A stretch of 64,000 bases of DNA from Maritimibacter fusiformis (GTDB lineage Bacteria; Pseudomonadota; Alphaproteobacteria; Rhodobacterales; Rhodobacteraceae): contig NZ_VSIY01000004.1 in the NCBI RefSeq assembly GCF_008086115.1, positions 496,001-560,000 on the forward strand, written 5' to 3'. Position 1 is the stretch's first letter. Every line of letters starts with the position of its first letter. Of this stretch, positions 54,231 through 62,908 are shown in pieces. The notes under the pieces are model-generated. The model was given only the letters and a program-made list of their open reading frames with translations. It did no database searches and was not told where the DNA came from. Made by a program: the position numbers and the translations under genes.

Positions 54231-54881
54231 ATGGAGCGACTGCGCGAAACCGATCTCTATCCGCCGGTGAAGGCCTTTCTGGAAGAGCTGGGCTTCGAGG
54301 TGAAATCCGAGGTCGGCCCGGCGGACGTGGTGGGCCTGCGGGGCGACGACCTGGTGGTGGTGGAGCTCAAGACCGGGTTCTCGCTGACGCTCTTGCAACA
54401 GGCGGTGGCGCGGCAGGCGATCACCGATCAGGTCTATGTCGCGGTGCCGCGCTGGGCTGGCAAGGCAGGCTGGCGGACGTTCAAGGGAAACACGGGTTTG
54501 TGCAAGCGATTGGGGCTTGGGGTACTGTCGGTGCGCCTCAAGGACGGATTCGTGCAAGTCCATGCCGACCCGACCCCGTTTCGCCCGCGCAAGTCCAAGC
54601 CCCGCCGCGCCCGGCTGATGGATGAGTTCGCCCGGCGCGCGGGCGACCCAAACGCGGGCGGCACGAACGGCAAGATCGTCACCGCCTACAAGCAGGACGC
54701 GGCGCGCATCGCCGCCTATCTCGATGAACACGGGCCGAGCAAGGGCGCGGTGGTGGCCAAGGCGACCGGCGTGGAGCACGCCACGCGGATGATGGCAGAC
54801 AACCATCTGGGCTGGTTTGCCCGGATCGAGGTCGGTATCTACGGGCTGAGCGAGGCCGGGCAAAAACGGGAGAGCGAGTGA
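54231..54881 (+). CDS. DUF2161 family PD-(D/E)XK-like protein
   Basis: This 216-residue protein has a restriction-endonuclease-like core with Asp32 in GPADVVGL, then VVVELKTGFS with Glu45 and Lys47, and the helix LLQQAVARQAI. A basic linker and a winged-helix-like C-terminus (VTAYKQDAARIAAYLDEHG, VVAKATGVEHATRMM) suggest DNA binding. DUF2161 is conserved in Rhodobacterales, with no known role. ATG 54231 fits the family start. It overlaps the MOSC gene at 54878-54881. Confidence 0.83.
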   Translation: MERLRETDLYPPVKAFLEELGFEVKSEVGPADVVGLRGDDLVVVELKTGFSLTLLQQAVARQAITDQVYVAVPRWAGKAGWRTFKGNTGLCKRLGLGVLSVRLKDGFVQVHADPTPFRPRKSKPRRARLMDEFARRAGDPNAGGTNGKIVTAYKQDAARIAAYLDEHGPSKGAVVAKATGVEHATRMMADNHLGWFARIEVGIYGLSEAGQKRESE

Positions 54882-55570
54882 TGCAGGAGGTTTCTGGCCG
54901 GGTGGCACGGCTTCAGATCGGCACGCCGCGCCCGTTGGGGCCGGACGGGGTGATGAGCAGTTTTCGCCGCCAGCCCGTGCCCGGCCCGGTGATGCTGAAA
55001 GCGACCGGATTCGAGGGCGATCGGGTGGGCGACACCAGGCACCACGGCGGGGTCGAGAAGGCGGCGCATGCCTATCCGCTGGCGCATTACGCGGCGTGGC
55101 GCGGCGATCTGCCCGACATGGCGGCGGCGTTCACGGAGGGGTCTTTCGGCGAGAACCTGACGGTGGAAGGTCTGACCGAGGCCGATATCTGCATCGGGGA
55201 CAGTTTCACGCTGGGCGCGGCGCGGGTTCAGGTCAGCCAGGCGCGCCAGCCGTGCAGCCGGCTCAACCTTCGGTTCGAGCGGCGCGACATGGCCCGGCTG
55301 GTGCAGGACAGCGGGCGCACCGGCTGGTATTTCCGGGTGCTGGACCCCGGCGCGGTCCGCTTGGGCGACGCCTTGCGGCTGGTGGCGCGGCCCAATCCCG
55401 ACTGGCCGCTCGACCGGGTGTGGCGGCTTCTCTACCGCAGCGGGGCGGACGACACGGCGCTTGTCGCCTTTGCCGCGCTGGAGGGGCTGTCACCCTCGTG
55501 GCGCGCGCTGGCCGAGAAACGGCTGGCGCGGCGCGAGGTCGAGGACTGGACGGCGCGGCTCGGCGGATAG
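54881..55570 (+). CDS. MOSC domain protein (YiiM-like)
   Basis: This 229-residue protein has the MOSC layout: LKATGFEGDRVGDTRHHGG, KAAHAYPLAHYAAWRGD, GSFGENLTVEGLTEADICIG, and the conserved Cys in VSQARQPCSRLNLRF, followed by the 3-alpha C-terminal domain. YiiM-type proteins use molybdenum cofactor to reduce N-hydroxylated compounds. A GTG three nt earlier is an alternative start. It converges on the DUF6522-like gene, with one base between stops. Confidence 0.86.
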   Translation: MQEVSGRVARLQIGTPRPLGPDGVMSSFRRQPVPGPVMLKATGFEGDRVGDTRHHGGVEKAAHAYPLAHYAAWRGDLPDMAAAFTEGSFGENLTVEGLTEADICIGDSFTLGAARVQVSQARQPCSRLNLRFERRDMARLVQDSGRTGWYFRVLDPGAVRLGDALRLVARPNPDWPLDRVWRLLYRSGADDTALVAFAALEGLSPSWRALAEKRLARREVEDWTARLGG

Positions 55571-55571
55571 C

Positions 55572-55832
55572 TCAGGGCCGGGGCCGCACGTCGAAGCGCC
55601 CGTTCGACACCACCTTGCCCGCGTCGTCCACGATCAGCCGCAGCACCCGCGTGCCATAGCGGAAGGTGACGCGGCTGCGCCCGGCATCCTCGTCGACGCC
55701 GGTTTCGCACAGGCTGGTGATAGCGCCGGCGCGCATCTCGTCGCGCACCCGGGCCTCGTCGATCCCGAAGGCCGAGGCGAGAAGACCCGCCTCGACCTCG
55801 AACCCCTCGGGTGTGGGGACCACCTGGGCCAT
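55572..55832 (-). CDS. DUF6522-like small protein
   Basis: This 86-residue protein resembles the DUF6522 family: EVEAGLLASAFGIDEARV, then RAGAITSLCETGVDEDAGRS, then TFRYGTRVLRLIVDDAG. The conserved ETGxDEDAGRxR centre is the best mark. No function is known, but such genes lie near nitric-oxide and denitrification genes. It starts 1 bp after the HTHP stop codon, so it is co-transcribed with HTHP from the 56096 operator region. Confidence 0.7.
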   Translation of the reverse strand: MAQVVPTPEGFEVEAGLLASAFGIDEARVRDEMRAGAITSLCETGVDEDAGRSRVTFRYGTRVLRLIVDDAGKVVSNGRFDVRPRP

Positions 55833-55833
55833 G

Positions 55834-56061
55834 TCAGTCTCTCCAGTAGTTGTTGGCGGCGGCGACGGTGGCGAAGTGATGCGCCACCACGTCGCTGACC
55901 GCGATCAGCGAATCGGCGTTTTCGGCGTAGTCCGGGCGCAGCTTGTCGCGCATCGCCGCGTCGCCTTGAGTCATCTTGACGGCCACCCGCGACATCTTGA
56001 CGGCAAGCTCGTAGCCTTCGGTCGGGGTGGCGGTGATCAGGGTGGGAAGCCAGTTGTCCAT
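55834..56061 (-). CDS. hexameric tyrosine-coordinated haem protein (HTHP)
   Basis: This 75-residue protein matches HTHP, characterised in Ruegeria (Silicibacter) pomeroyi as a hexamer with one haem per subunit bound by a Tyr and with peroxidase and some catalase activity. The start MDNWLPTLITATPTEGYELA, the Tyr45 in KLRPDYAENAD (the haem ligand position) and the VSDVVAHHFATVAAANNYW end all agree. ATG 56061 has GGAGAACGAC upstream. It lies directly behind the 23-bp palindrome at 56096, which suggests NO-responsive control. Confidence 0.85.
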   Translation of the reverse strand: MDNWLPTLITATPTEGYELAVKMSRVAVKMTQGDAAMRDKLRPDYAENADSLIAVSDVVAHHFATVAAANNYWRD

Positions 56062-56092
56062 GTCGTTCTCCTGTCGGTCGGTTTGATCCGGT

Positions 56093-56120
56093 TTGAATTG
56101 GTATTTACAATACCTATTAT
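56093..56120 (+). promoter_or_regulatory. promoter with embedded NsrR-like palindrome (site 1)
   Basis: The palindrome has arms AATTGGTATT (56096-56105) and AATACCTATT (56109-56118) around TAC; 9 of 10 arm positions pair. It lies between TTGAAT (56093-56098) and TATTAT (56115-56120), spacing 16, on the plus strand before the hemerythrin gene. Leftward, TATAAT (56116-56121) serves the HTHP gene. Site 2 at 60143 has the same plan. Confidence 0.75.
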
Positions 56121-56193
56121 ACGACCTAACCTCGCGCAAGTCCCGCGCCCGGCCGTGCCGGGCCGAGGATCGACGCAATCGAGGACAGAAGCA

Positions 56194-56673
56194 ATGACCA
56201 CGCCGCAACCGCCTGCCGACCCCGCCGAAATGACCACCTTCATCGAGACGCAGTATCACGCCGCCCACCGCGCCCAACTGCCGGAACTGGCCGAGTTGTC
56301 GGCCAAGGTCGAGCGCGTCCATGCCGGCGCGCCGGGGGTGCCCGCCGGGCTGGCCGAGGTGCTCGGCCACATGATCGGCGCGCTCGAGGTGCATATGAAG
56401 AAAGAGGAGCTGATCCTGTTTCCCGCGATCCGCAAGGGCGGGATGCCGGGGATCGAGAACCCGATCGCGGTGATGCGCGCCGACCATGACGACCACGAAG
56501 AAGAGGTCTCCCGCATCCGCGCGCTGACCGACGACCTGACCCTGCCCGAGGGCGCCTGCCGGAGCTGGACGGAACTCTACCGGGGTCTGGAGCATTTCCT
56601 GAACGAACTGGATGCGCATATCCGGCTGGAAAACGACGTGCTGTTTCCGCAATTCGAACCGGCGAGCGCCTGA
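56194..56673 (+). CDS. hemerythrin domain-containing protein
   Basis: This 159-residue protein has the di-iron hemerythrin/RIC C-terminal pattern: TQYHAAHRAQLPELAEL-type helix, HMKKEELILFPAI, MRADHDDHEEEVSRI and HIRLENDVLFPQF provide the His and Glu ligands. RIC (YtfE/ScdA/DnrN) repairs iron-sulphur clusters damaged by NO, but the N-terminal ScdA domain is absent here, so this is a short relative. It opens a four-gene rightward operon behind the 56096 site. ATG 56194 follows GAGGAC. Confidence 0.85.
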   Translation: MTTPQPPADPAEMTTFIETQYHAAHRAQLPELAELSAKVERVHAGAPGVPAGLAEVLGHMIGALEVHMKKEELILFPAIRKGGMPGIENPIAVMRADHDDHEEEVSRIRALTDDLTLPEGACRSWTELYRGLEHFLNELDAHIRLENDVLFPQFEPASA

Positions 56674-56708
56674 CCGGCCGGGGCATCCGCAACCCGAAAG
56701 GAGCCCCG

Positions 56709-57050
56709 ATGACCGACATATCCATGCCAAGGGCCACCCGCGCCCATGCCGAGAAACGCCGCGCGCTGGCCCCCGGCCCGGACGAGGCGTTCCGCGCCTT
56801 CTCGAAGGCGGTGTTCGAGCCGGGCGCGCTGGATGCCCGCACCAAGCAGCTGATCGCGGTGGCGGTGGCACATGTCACGCAATGCCCGTGGTGCATCGAG
56901 GGGCACGTGAAGGCCGCCCGGCGCGAAGGCGCCAGCGGCGAGGCGATCATGGAGGCGATCTGGGTGGCCGCCGAAATGCGGGCGGGCGCGTCCTTCGCCC
57001 ATTCCGTCAAGGCGCTCGACCTGATCGAGACCGGGGAGGGCACGTCATGA
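56709..57050 (+). CDS. carboxymuconolactone decarboxylase family protein (AhpD-like)
   Basis: This 113-residue protein has the CMD/AhpD fold with the redox motif Cys59-Pro-Trp-Cys62 and His66 (QCPWCIEGH). AhpD-type members reduce peroxides or peroxynitrite with lipoyl partners. It is the second gene of the hemerythrin operon and overlaps the DUF488 gene by 4 nt. The CxxCxxxH motif favours a thiol-peroxidase-type role over ring-cleavage decarboxylase. Confidence 0.85.
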   Translation: MTDISMPRATRAHAEKRRALAPGPDEAFRAFSKAVFEPGALDARTKQLIAVAVAHVTQCPWCIEGHVKAARREGASGEAIMEAIWVAAEMRAGASFAHSVKALDLIETGEGTS

Positions 57051-57415
57051 GCGGCAAGATACATCTGTGCCGCGCCTATGACCTGCGCGACGGGGCCAAG
57101 GCGCCGGGCGCGCATCTGCTGGTCGATCGGATCTGGCCGCGCGGCGTAGCCAAGGAGGATCTGGACCTGGACGACTGGCTGAAGGACATCGCGCCTTCGG
57201 ACGACCTGCGCAAATGGTTCGACCACGACCCCGACAAGTGGGATGAGTTCCAGAAACGCTATCGCGCCGAGTTGGACGATGCCTCGGACGCGGTCGAGGA
57301 GGCGCTGAAATGGGTGCGCAAGGGGGCGGTCACGCTGATCTATGGCGCCAAGGACGACGAGCACAATCAGGCGGTTGTGCTGCGTGATTATCTCGGGGAA
57401 AAACGCGATGCGTGA
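57047..57415 (+). CDS. DUF488 family protein
   Basis: This 122-residue protein has the YeaO/DUF488 motifs: IHLCRAYDLRDG, HLLVDRIWPRGVAKEDL, WLKDIAPSDDLRKWF and the late AVTLIYGAKDDEHNQA. The LLVDRIWPRG motif is the family signature. Its function is unproved; some members affect oxidative and metal stress. It is coupled by 4-nt overlaps to both neighbours in the hemerythrin operon. Confidence 0.85.
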   Translation: MSGKIHLCRAYDLRDGAKAPGAHLLVDRIWPRGVAKEDLDLDDWLKDIAPSDDLRKWFDHDPDKWDEFQKRYRAELDDASDAVEEALKWVRKGAVTLIYGAKDDEHNQAVVLRDYLGEKRDA

Positions 57416-57432
57416 CGCGGAAAGGCCGCAAG

Positions 57433-58125
57433 ATGAGCGATGACGACACCCCGCGCGGCTATGCCTCGCCGCCCTGCCTGGCGCATGAGATCGACCCGAC
57501 CTATTTCGACCCGCTCGCGGTAGACCCCGAACAGGCCCGCGACGTGGCCCGCTGGCGCAAGGCCGAGCGGGTGCGCCTGCTGGACCAGCGCGCGGGCCTG
57601 TCGGTGGCGGCGCGCAAGGCTGCGGGCGAGGCGATTGCCGACCGGCTCGACAGCTTCCTGGCCGAGCGGGTCGGCAGCCTGGCCGGGCTGACGATTTCCG
57701 CCTGGTGGCCGATCAAGGCCGAGATCGACCTGCGGCACTGGCTGGCCGGACTGGCGGACCGCGGGGCGCGGGCTGCGCTGCCGCTGGTGGCGGTCAAGGC
57801 GCAGCCGCTGGTGTTTCGCGAATGGACGCCCGCGACCCGGATGGAACGCGGTTTCTGGAATATCCCGGTGCCTGCCGAGGGGGACGAGATCATCCCCGAT
57901 ATCACCCTGTCGCCGGTGGTGGGCTGGGATGCTGAATGTTTCCGGCTGGGCTATGGCGGCGGCTATTTCGACCGGACGCTGGCCGCGATCCGGCCCGCGC
58001 CGCTGGCCATCGGCGTCGGGCTGGAGGCGGCACGGATCGCCACCATCTATCCGCAGCCGCATGACATCCCGATGCAGGCGGTGGTGACGGAAACCGGCAT
58101 CCACAATCCGGCCGAAAGCGCGTGA
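57433..58125 (+). CDS. 5-formyltetrahydrofolate cyclo-ligase
   Basis: This 230-residue enzyme uses ATP to turn 5-formyl-THF into 5,10-methenyl-THF. The diagnostic LGYGGGYFDRTLA motif, the ISAWWPIKAEIDLRHWL substrate segment and ERGFWNIPVPAEGD are present. The N-terminus (about 40 residues before the core) is longer than in E. coli YgfA. GTG 57412, overlapping DUF488, is an alternative start. It is the last gene of the hemerythrin operon; a terminator-like hairpin lies at 58190. Confidence 0.87.
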   Translation: MSDDDTPRGYASPPCLAHEIDPTYFDPLAVDPEQARDVARWRKAERVRLLDQRAGLSVAARKAAGEAIADRLDSFLAERVGSLAGLTISAWWPIKAEIDLRHWLAGLADRGARAALPLVAVKAQPLVFREWTPATRMERGFWNIPVPAEGDEIIPDITLSPVVGWDAECFRLGYGGGYFDRTLAAIRPAPLAIGVGLEAARIATIYPQPHDIPMQAVVTETGIHNPAESA

Positions 58126-58185
58126 AAACGGAGCCCGAACCGCGACTTATTTCCGCAGTTGCGAAGAATCTTGCGTTTCGTGCTT

Positions 58186-58210
58186 GAAAACCGCCGCGCG
58201 GCGGTATTTT
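58186..58210. terminator. palindromic terminator before gdhA
   Basis: The perfect 16-bp palindrome ACCGCCGCGCGGCGGT (58190-58205), preceded by GAAAA and followed by ATTTT, lies 61 bp after the cyclo-ligase stop. It probably ends the hemerythrin operon and separates it from gdhA. Confidence 0.6.
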
Positions 58211-58295
58211 CATGCGCGCATAACCCAAACAAGTGATGACTTGCCCGGGCGCCCCGTGTCGGGTCCGCGCGACCACGCCGCCCGACCGGGCCTGA

Positions 58296-59702
<1,407 letters not shown>

Positions 59703-59705
59703 GGG

Positions 59706-60116
59706 TCAGGCCGGGGCGGGCAGGGCCACGTCGGCCAGCGTCGCGCTGTCGAGGTGGGCAAGAAACGCCGCCTCGGCCCCGCGCAGCCGCGCCTTGAGCC
59801 GGCAATGGCCGTCGATGGAACAGGCGGCGCGGCCGGGGGCGAAGCATTCGACCAGCGACTGGCCCTCTTCCAGCGTGCGGATCACCTGGCCCAGCCGGAT
59901 CTGATCGGCGGGCCGGGTCAGCCGCGCGCCGCCACCGCCGCCGCGGCGCGTCTCGACGATGTCGGCCCGCGCAAGGCTTTGCATGATCTTGGTCAGGTGG
60001 TTGCGCGACAGCCCGAATTCCTCGGCCAGTTCGGCGGTTGAAAAGGCCCGCTCCGGCGCGCTGGCCATGCGCATCAGCATCCTGAGGCCGTAGTCGGTGA
60101 ACGAGGTGAGGCGCAT
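59706..60116 (-). CDS. nsrR: Rrf2 family NO-responsive repressor (NsrR-like)
   Basis: This 136-residue protein has the Rrf2 winged helix (MRLTSFTDYGLRMLMRMA, LAEEFGLSRNHLTKIM) and three C-terminal Cys in VECFAPGRAACSIDGHC, which bind a [2Fe-2S] or [4Fe-4S] cluster in NsrR. NsrR releases DNA when NO nitrosylates the cluster. The Cys spacing fits NsrR better than IscR or RirA. The palindrome at 60143 lies 27 bp upstream and divergent from globin and NnrS genes, so autoregulation is likely. The wing carries a Gly-rich stretch (RRGGGGGARL). Confidence 0.86.
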   Translation of the reverse strand: MRLTSFTDYGLRMLMRMASAPERAFSTAELAEEFGLSRNHLTKIMQSLARADIVETRRGGGGGARLTRPADQIRLGQVIRTLEEGQSLVECFAPGRAACSIDGHCRLKARLRGAEAAFLAHLDSATLADVALPAPA

Positions 60117-60139
60117 CCGGGCCACATCCTTGGTGTTTT

Positions 60140-60167
60140 TTGAATAGGTATTTACAATGCCTATTAA
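60140..60167 (+). promoter_or_regulatory. promoter with embedded NsrR-like palindrome (site 2)
   Basis: The palindrome has arms AATAGGTATT (60143-60152) and AATGCCTATT (60156-60165) around TAC. It is nested between TTGAAT (60140-60145) and TATTAA (60162-60167), spacing 16, in the divergent gap between nsrR and the globin gene. Architecture and sequence match site 1 at 56093. Confidence 0.78.
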
Positions 60168-60212
60168 CAGGATTACATCGCATTGCAAGCCCCATGACTT
60201 GAGGAACAGGCG

Positions 60213-60680
60213 ATGCCGGTCAACCAGAAAGAGCATCCGACGCTGAATTCCGCCCGCCCCGCGATGACCGCGGCGCTGATGGAACGCACCGGGCTTGACG
60301 ACGGGCGGCTGACCACGCTCGTGCATGCATTCTATGGCAAGATCCGCAAGGATGCCGTGCTTGGCCCGATCTTCGACGAACGCATCGCCGACTGGGAACC
60401 GCACCTGGCGCGGATGGTCGAATTCTGGTCCTCGGTCGCCCTGATGACCGGGCGCTATCACGGCGCGCCGGTGCCCAAACACGTCGGCCTGCCCGTCGAC
60501 TGGTCGCATTTCGAGCGCTGGCTTGCGCTGTTTCGCGAAACCGCGCATGAGACCTGCACCCCCGAGGGCGCGGCGCATGTGATCGAGCGGGCCGAACGCA
60601 TCGCGCGCTCGCTCAACATCGCCGTGACCGACGCCGCCGAGGCCGCCGCCAACCCCCATGCCGTGCCGCGCCTGGGGTGA
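60213..60680 (+). CDS. group III truncated haemoglobin
   Basis: This 155-residue globin has LVHAFYGKIRKDAVLGPIFD, EPHLARMVEFWSSVALMTGR and the proximal haem ligand His90 in VPKHVGLPVD, as in Campylobacter Ctb. Group III globins are linked to NO detoxification. The N-terminal about 30 residues extend beyond the core. It lies behind site 2 and is followed by nnrS, so both are NsrR targets by inference. Confidence 0.88.
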   Translation: MPVNQKEHPTLNSARPAMTAALMERTGLDDGRLTTLVHAFYGKIRKDAVLGPIFDERIADWEPHLARMVEFWSSVALMTGRYHGAPVPKHVGLPVDWSHFERWLALFRETAHETCTPEGAAHVIERAERIARSLNIAVTDAAEAAANPHAVPRLG

Positions 60681-60757
60681 TGCCCGAACCCATGCCCAAC
60701 CCGACACACGCCAACCCGGTCTGAGCCGGGCGGGCGACAGAGCCTGAGAGAGACGAC

Positions 60758-61963
60758 ATGAGCACAACCGCCCAACAGATGCGCGACTGGCGTGGCCCGG
60801 CCATCCTGACCTTCGGGTTCCGCCCGTTTTTCCTGGGCGCGGCGGTCTGGGCCGCCATCGCGATGGTGCTGTGGCTGATGATGCTGACAGGGCTGGGCGA
60901 CCTTCCCATCCGGCTCGACCCGGTGGCCTGGCATTCGCACGAGTTTCTCTATGGCTATGTGATCGCGGTGATCGCCGGGTTCCTGATGACGGCGGTGCCG
61001 AACTGGACCGGGCGCCTGCCCATCGTGGGTTGGCCGCTTTTGGTGATCGTGCTGTTGTGGCTGGCCGGGCGGGTCGCGGTCGGCATCTCGGACTGGCTGC
61101 CGCCGCTGGTGGTGGCGCTGGTCGACCTGTCGATGCCGGTGGTGCTGACGCTGGTGATCGGGCGCGAGATCGTGACCGGCAAGAACTGGCGCAACCTGAT
61201 GCCGCTGGCGATGCTGGCGGTGTTCACGCTGGGCAACGCTGTGTTTCACCTCGAGGCGGCGCAGGGCGCGGCGGCGGCGCAAGGCTATGGTTTGCGGATC
61301 GGGTTGGGGGCGGCGATCGCGCTGATCGGGCTGATCGGCGGGCGCATCGTGCCGTCGTTCACCCGCAACTGGCTGGTCCGGCGCGAACCGGGGCGGCTGC
61401 CGATCCCGCCGATGCAGCGGTTCGACAAGCTGGCGCTGGCGGCGCTGGTGGCGGCGGTGCTGCTGTGGGTGGCGCTGCCCGAGGCGCGGCTGACGGCGGT
61501 GGCGCTGATCGTGGCGGGGCTGATGCACGCCGTGCGGCTGACGCGCTGGGCGGGCGAGCGCACGCTGGCCGAGCCGCTGCTGTGGATCCTGCACCTAGCC
61601 TATGCCTTCGTGCCGCTGGGCGCACTGGCGCTGGGCGCCGAGATCCTCTGGCCCGGCGTGTTCGGATCGGCGGCGGCGCAGCATCTGTGGATGGCCGGCG
61701 CGCTGGGGCTGATGACGCTGGCGGTGATGACGCGCGCGACGCTGGGGCACACCGGCCAGACGCTGACCGCGGGGCCGGGCACGGTGGCGATCTATGTCCT
61801 GCTGCTGATCTCGGTGCTGGCGCGGCTGGCGGCGGGCATCTGGATCGGGGCTGCGGACATGTTGCACCATATCTCGGGGACCGGCTGGATCGGGGCGTTC
61901 GGCGGTTTCGCGCTGATCTATGGCCCGCTGGTGCTGCGGCACCGCGTCGCGAAAAAGGCCTGA
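60758..61963 (+). CDS. nnrS: NnrS family protein
   Basis: This 401-residue membrane protein has about twelve hydrophobic segments, with the family marks TFGFRPFFLGAAVWA, AWHSHEFLYGYV and ISGTGWIGAFG. NnrS binds haem and copper and helps cells survive NO by limiting iron-nitrosyl formation. Conserved His in HSHE and HHIS are candidate ligands. It is the second gene after the globin. A hairpin follows at 61969. Confidence 0.9.
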   Translation: MSTTAQQMRDWRGPAILTFGFRPFFLGAAVWAAIAMVLWLMMLTGLGDLPIRLDPVAWHSHEFLYGYVIAVIAGFLMTAVPNWTGRLPIVGWPLLVIVLLWLAGRVAVGISDWLPPLVVALVDLSMPVVLTLVIGREIVTGKNWRNLMPLAMLAVFTLGNAVFHLEAAQGAAAAQGYGLRIGLGAAIALIGLIGGRIVPSFTRNWLVRREPGRLPIPPMQRFDKLALAALVAAVLLWVALPEARLTAVALIVAGLMHAVRLTRWAGERTLAEPLLWILHLAYAFVPLGALALGAEILWPGVFGSAAAQHLWMAGALGLMTLAVMTRATLGHTGQTLTAGPGTVAIYVLLLISVLARLAAGIWIGAADMLHHISGTGWIGAFGGFALIYGPLVLRHRVAKKA

Positions 61964-61968
61964 CGATT

Positions 61969-61988
61969 CGCGCGGCCAGCGCCGCGCG
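61969..61988 (+). terminator. hairpin after nnrS
   Basis: An 8-bp stem CGCGCGGC / GCCGCGCG with a CAGC loop starts 6 bp after the nnrS stop. No T tract follows, so termination is uncertain. Confidence 0.4.
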
Positions 61989-62064
61989 CGGCATTCAGGC
62001 ACTCACCTGGAACAACCCTGAGGCGCGTGGTGTATCCGCCCCGGCAACACTGTGCCGCGCCCGG

Positions 62065-62142
62065 CGTCAACGTCTTTGGATCGTCAACGTAAACAGTCTG
62101 TTTCCTCTGTGACCGGCCTGAAATGTGGCAAACCTGTGGCAA
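62065..62142. promoter_or_regulatory. repeat-rich upstream region of the exopolysaccharide genes
   Basis: In the 243-bp gap before the sugar transferase gene are two direct CGTCAACGT 9-mers (62065-62073 and 62082-62090, 17 bp apart), a perfect AAACAG-T-CTGTTT palindrome (62091-62103) and two TGTGGCAA 8-mers (62124-62131 and 62135-62142, 11 bp apart). The helical spacing suggests bound dimers. The regulator is unknown. Confidence 0.45.
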
Positions 62143-62206
62143 TGTTCGGGCGAAAACCCGACATCATGCGGGGCTGCCGAGGCAGACGACACACGGAGGA
62201 CAGCAG

Positions 62207-62896
62207 ATGGCCTATGACGCCGGAACCGAGCGGCCGGGATTTCTGGCCGCGTGGCGCGAGGCTGCGCGCGGCCGCGGCCTGCTTGAGATCCCGCTTGGCA
62301 AGTGGCTGTTCGACAAGGCGTTCGCCGCGCTGGCGCTGATGGCGCTGGCACCGACGATGGGGCTGATCGCGCTAATCCTCAAGCTGCGCGATCCGGGGCC
62401 GGTGCTGTTCGCCCATACCCGGATCGGCAAGGATGGCAGGCGGTTCAAATGCTACAAGTTCCGCACCATGCGCGCCGACGGCGACGCCCGGCTGGCCTGG
62501 GTTTTCGCCATCGACCCGATTGCGCGCGCCGACTGGCAGGCCGCCCAGAAGCTCGAGCGCGACCCGCGCGTGCATCCGTTCGGCGGCTTTCTGCGGCGCA
62601 CCAGCCTCGATGAACTGCCGCAATTCTGGAACGTGCTGAAGGGCGACATGTCGATCGTCGGGCCGCGCCCGATCGTCGATGACGAGATCGAGAAATACGG
62701 CCGCCATTTCGCCGACTACTGCGCCGTGCGCCCGGGCATCACCGGCGCCTGGCAGGTCGGCGGGCGCACCGATACGGATTACGAGGCGCGCGTCGCGCTG
62801 GATGTGGACTACGTCCGCACCGCGCGGTTCCGCGACGACCTCTCGATCGTGTTCAGGACGGTTGGCGTGGTGCTGAAACAACGTGGCGCATATTAG
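62207..62896 (+). CDS. exopolysaccharide sugar transferase (initiating phosphosugar transferase)
   Basis: This 229-residue protein transfers a sugar phosphate to undecaprenyl phosphate to start exopolysaccharide units. It has one hydrophobic re-entrant segment (about 30-52, ALALMALAPTMGLIALIL), KCYKFRTMRAD, RRTSLDELPQFWNVLKGDMS and SIVGPRPIV. The short length, with no extra N-terminal helices, fits the minimal WcaJ/PglC-type core. ATG 62207 follows ACGGAGGAC. The next gene starts 12 bp downstream. Confidence 0.88.
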   Translation: MAYDAGTERPGFLAAWREAARGRGLLEIPLGKWLFDKAFAALALMALAPTMGLIALILKLRDPGPVLFAHTRIGKDGRRFKCYKFRTMRADGDARLAWVFAIDPIARADWQAAQKLERDPRVHPFGGFLRRTSLDELPQFWNVLKGDMSIVGPRPIVDDEIEKYGRHFADYCAVRPGITGAWQVGGRTDTDYEARVALDVDYVRTARFRDDLSIVFRTVGVVLKQRGAY

Positions 62897-62908
62897 GTTG
62901 ATCATTGC

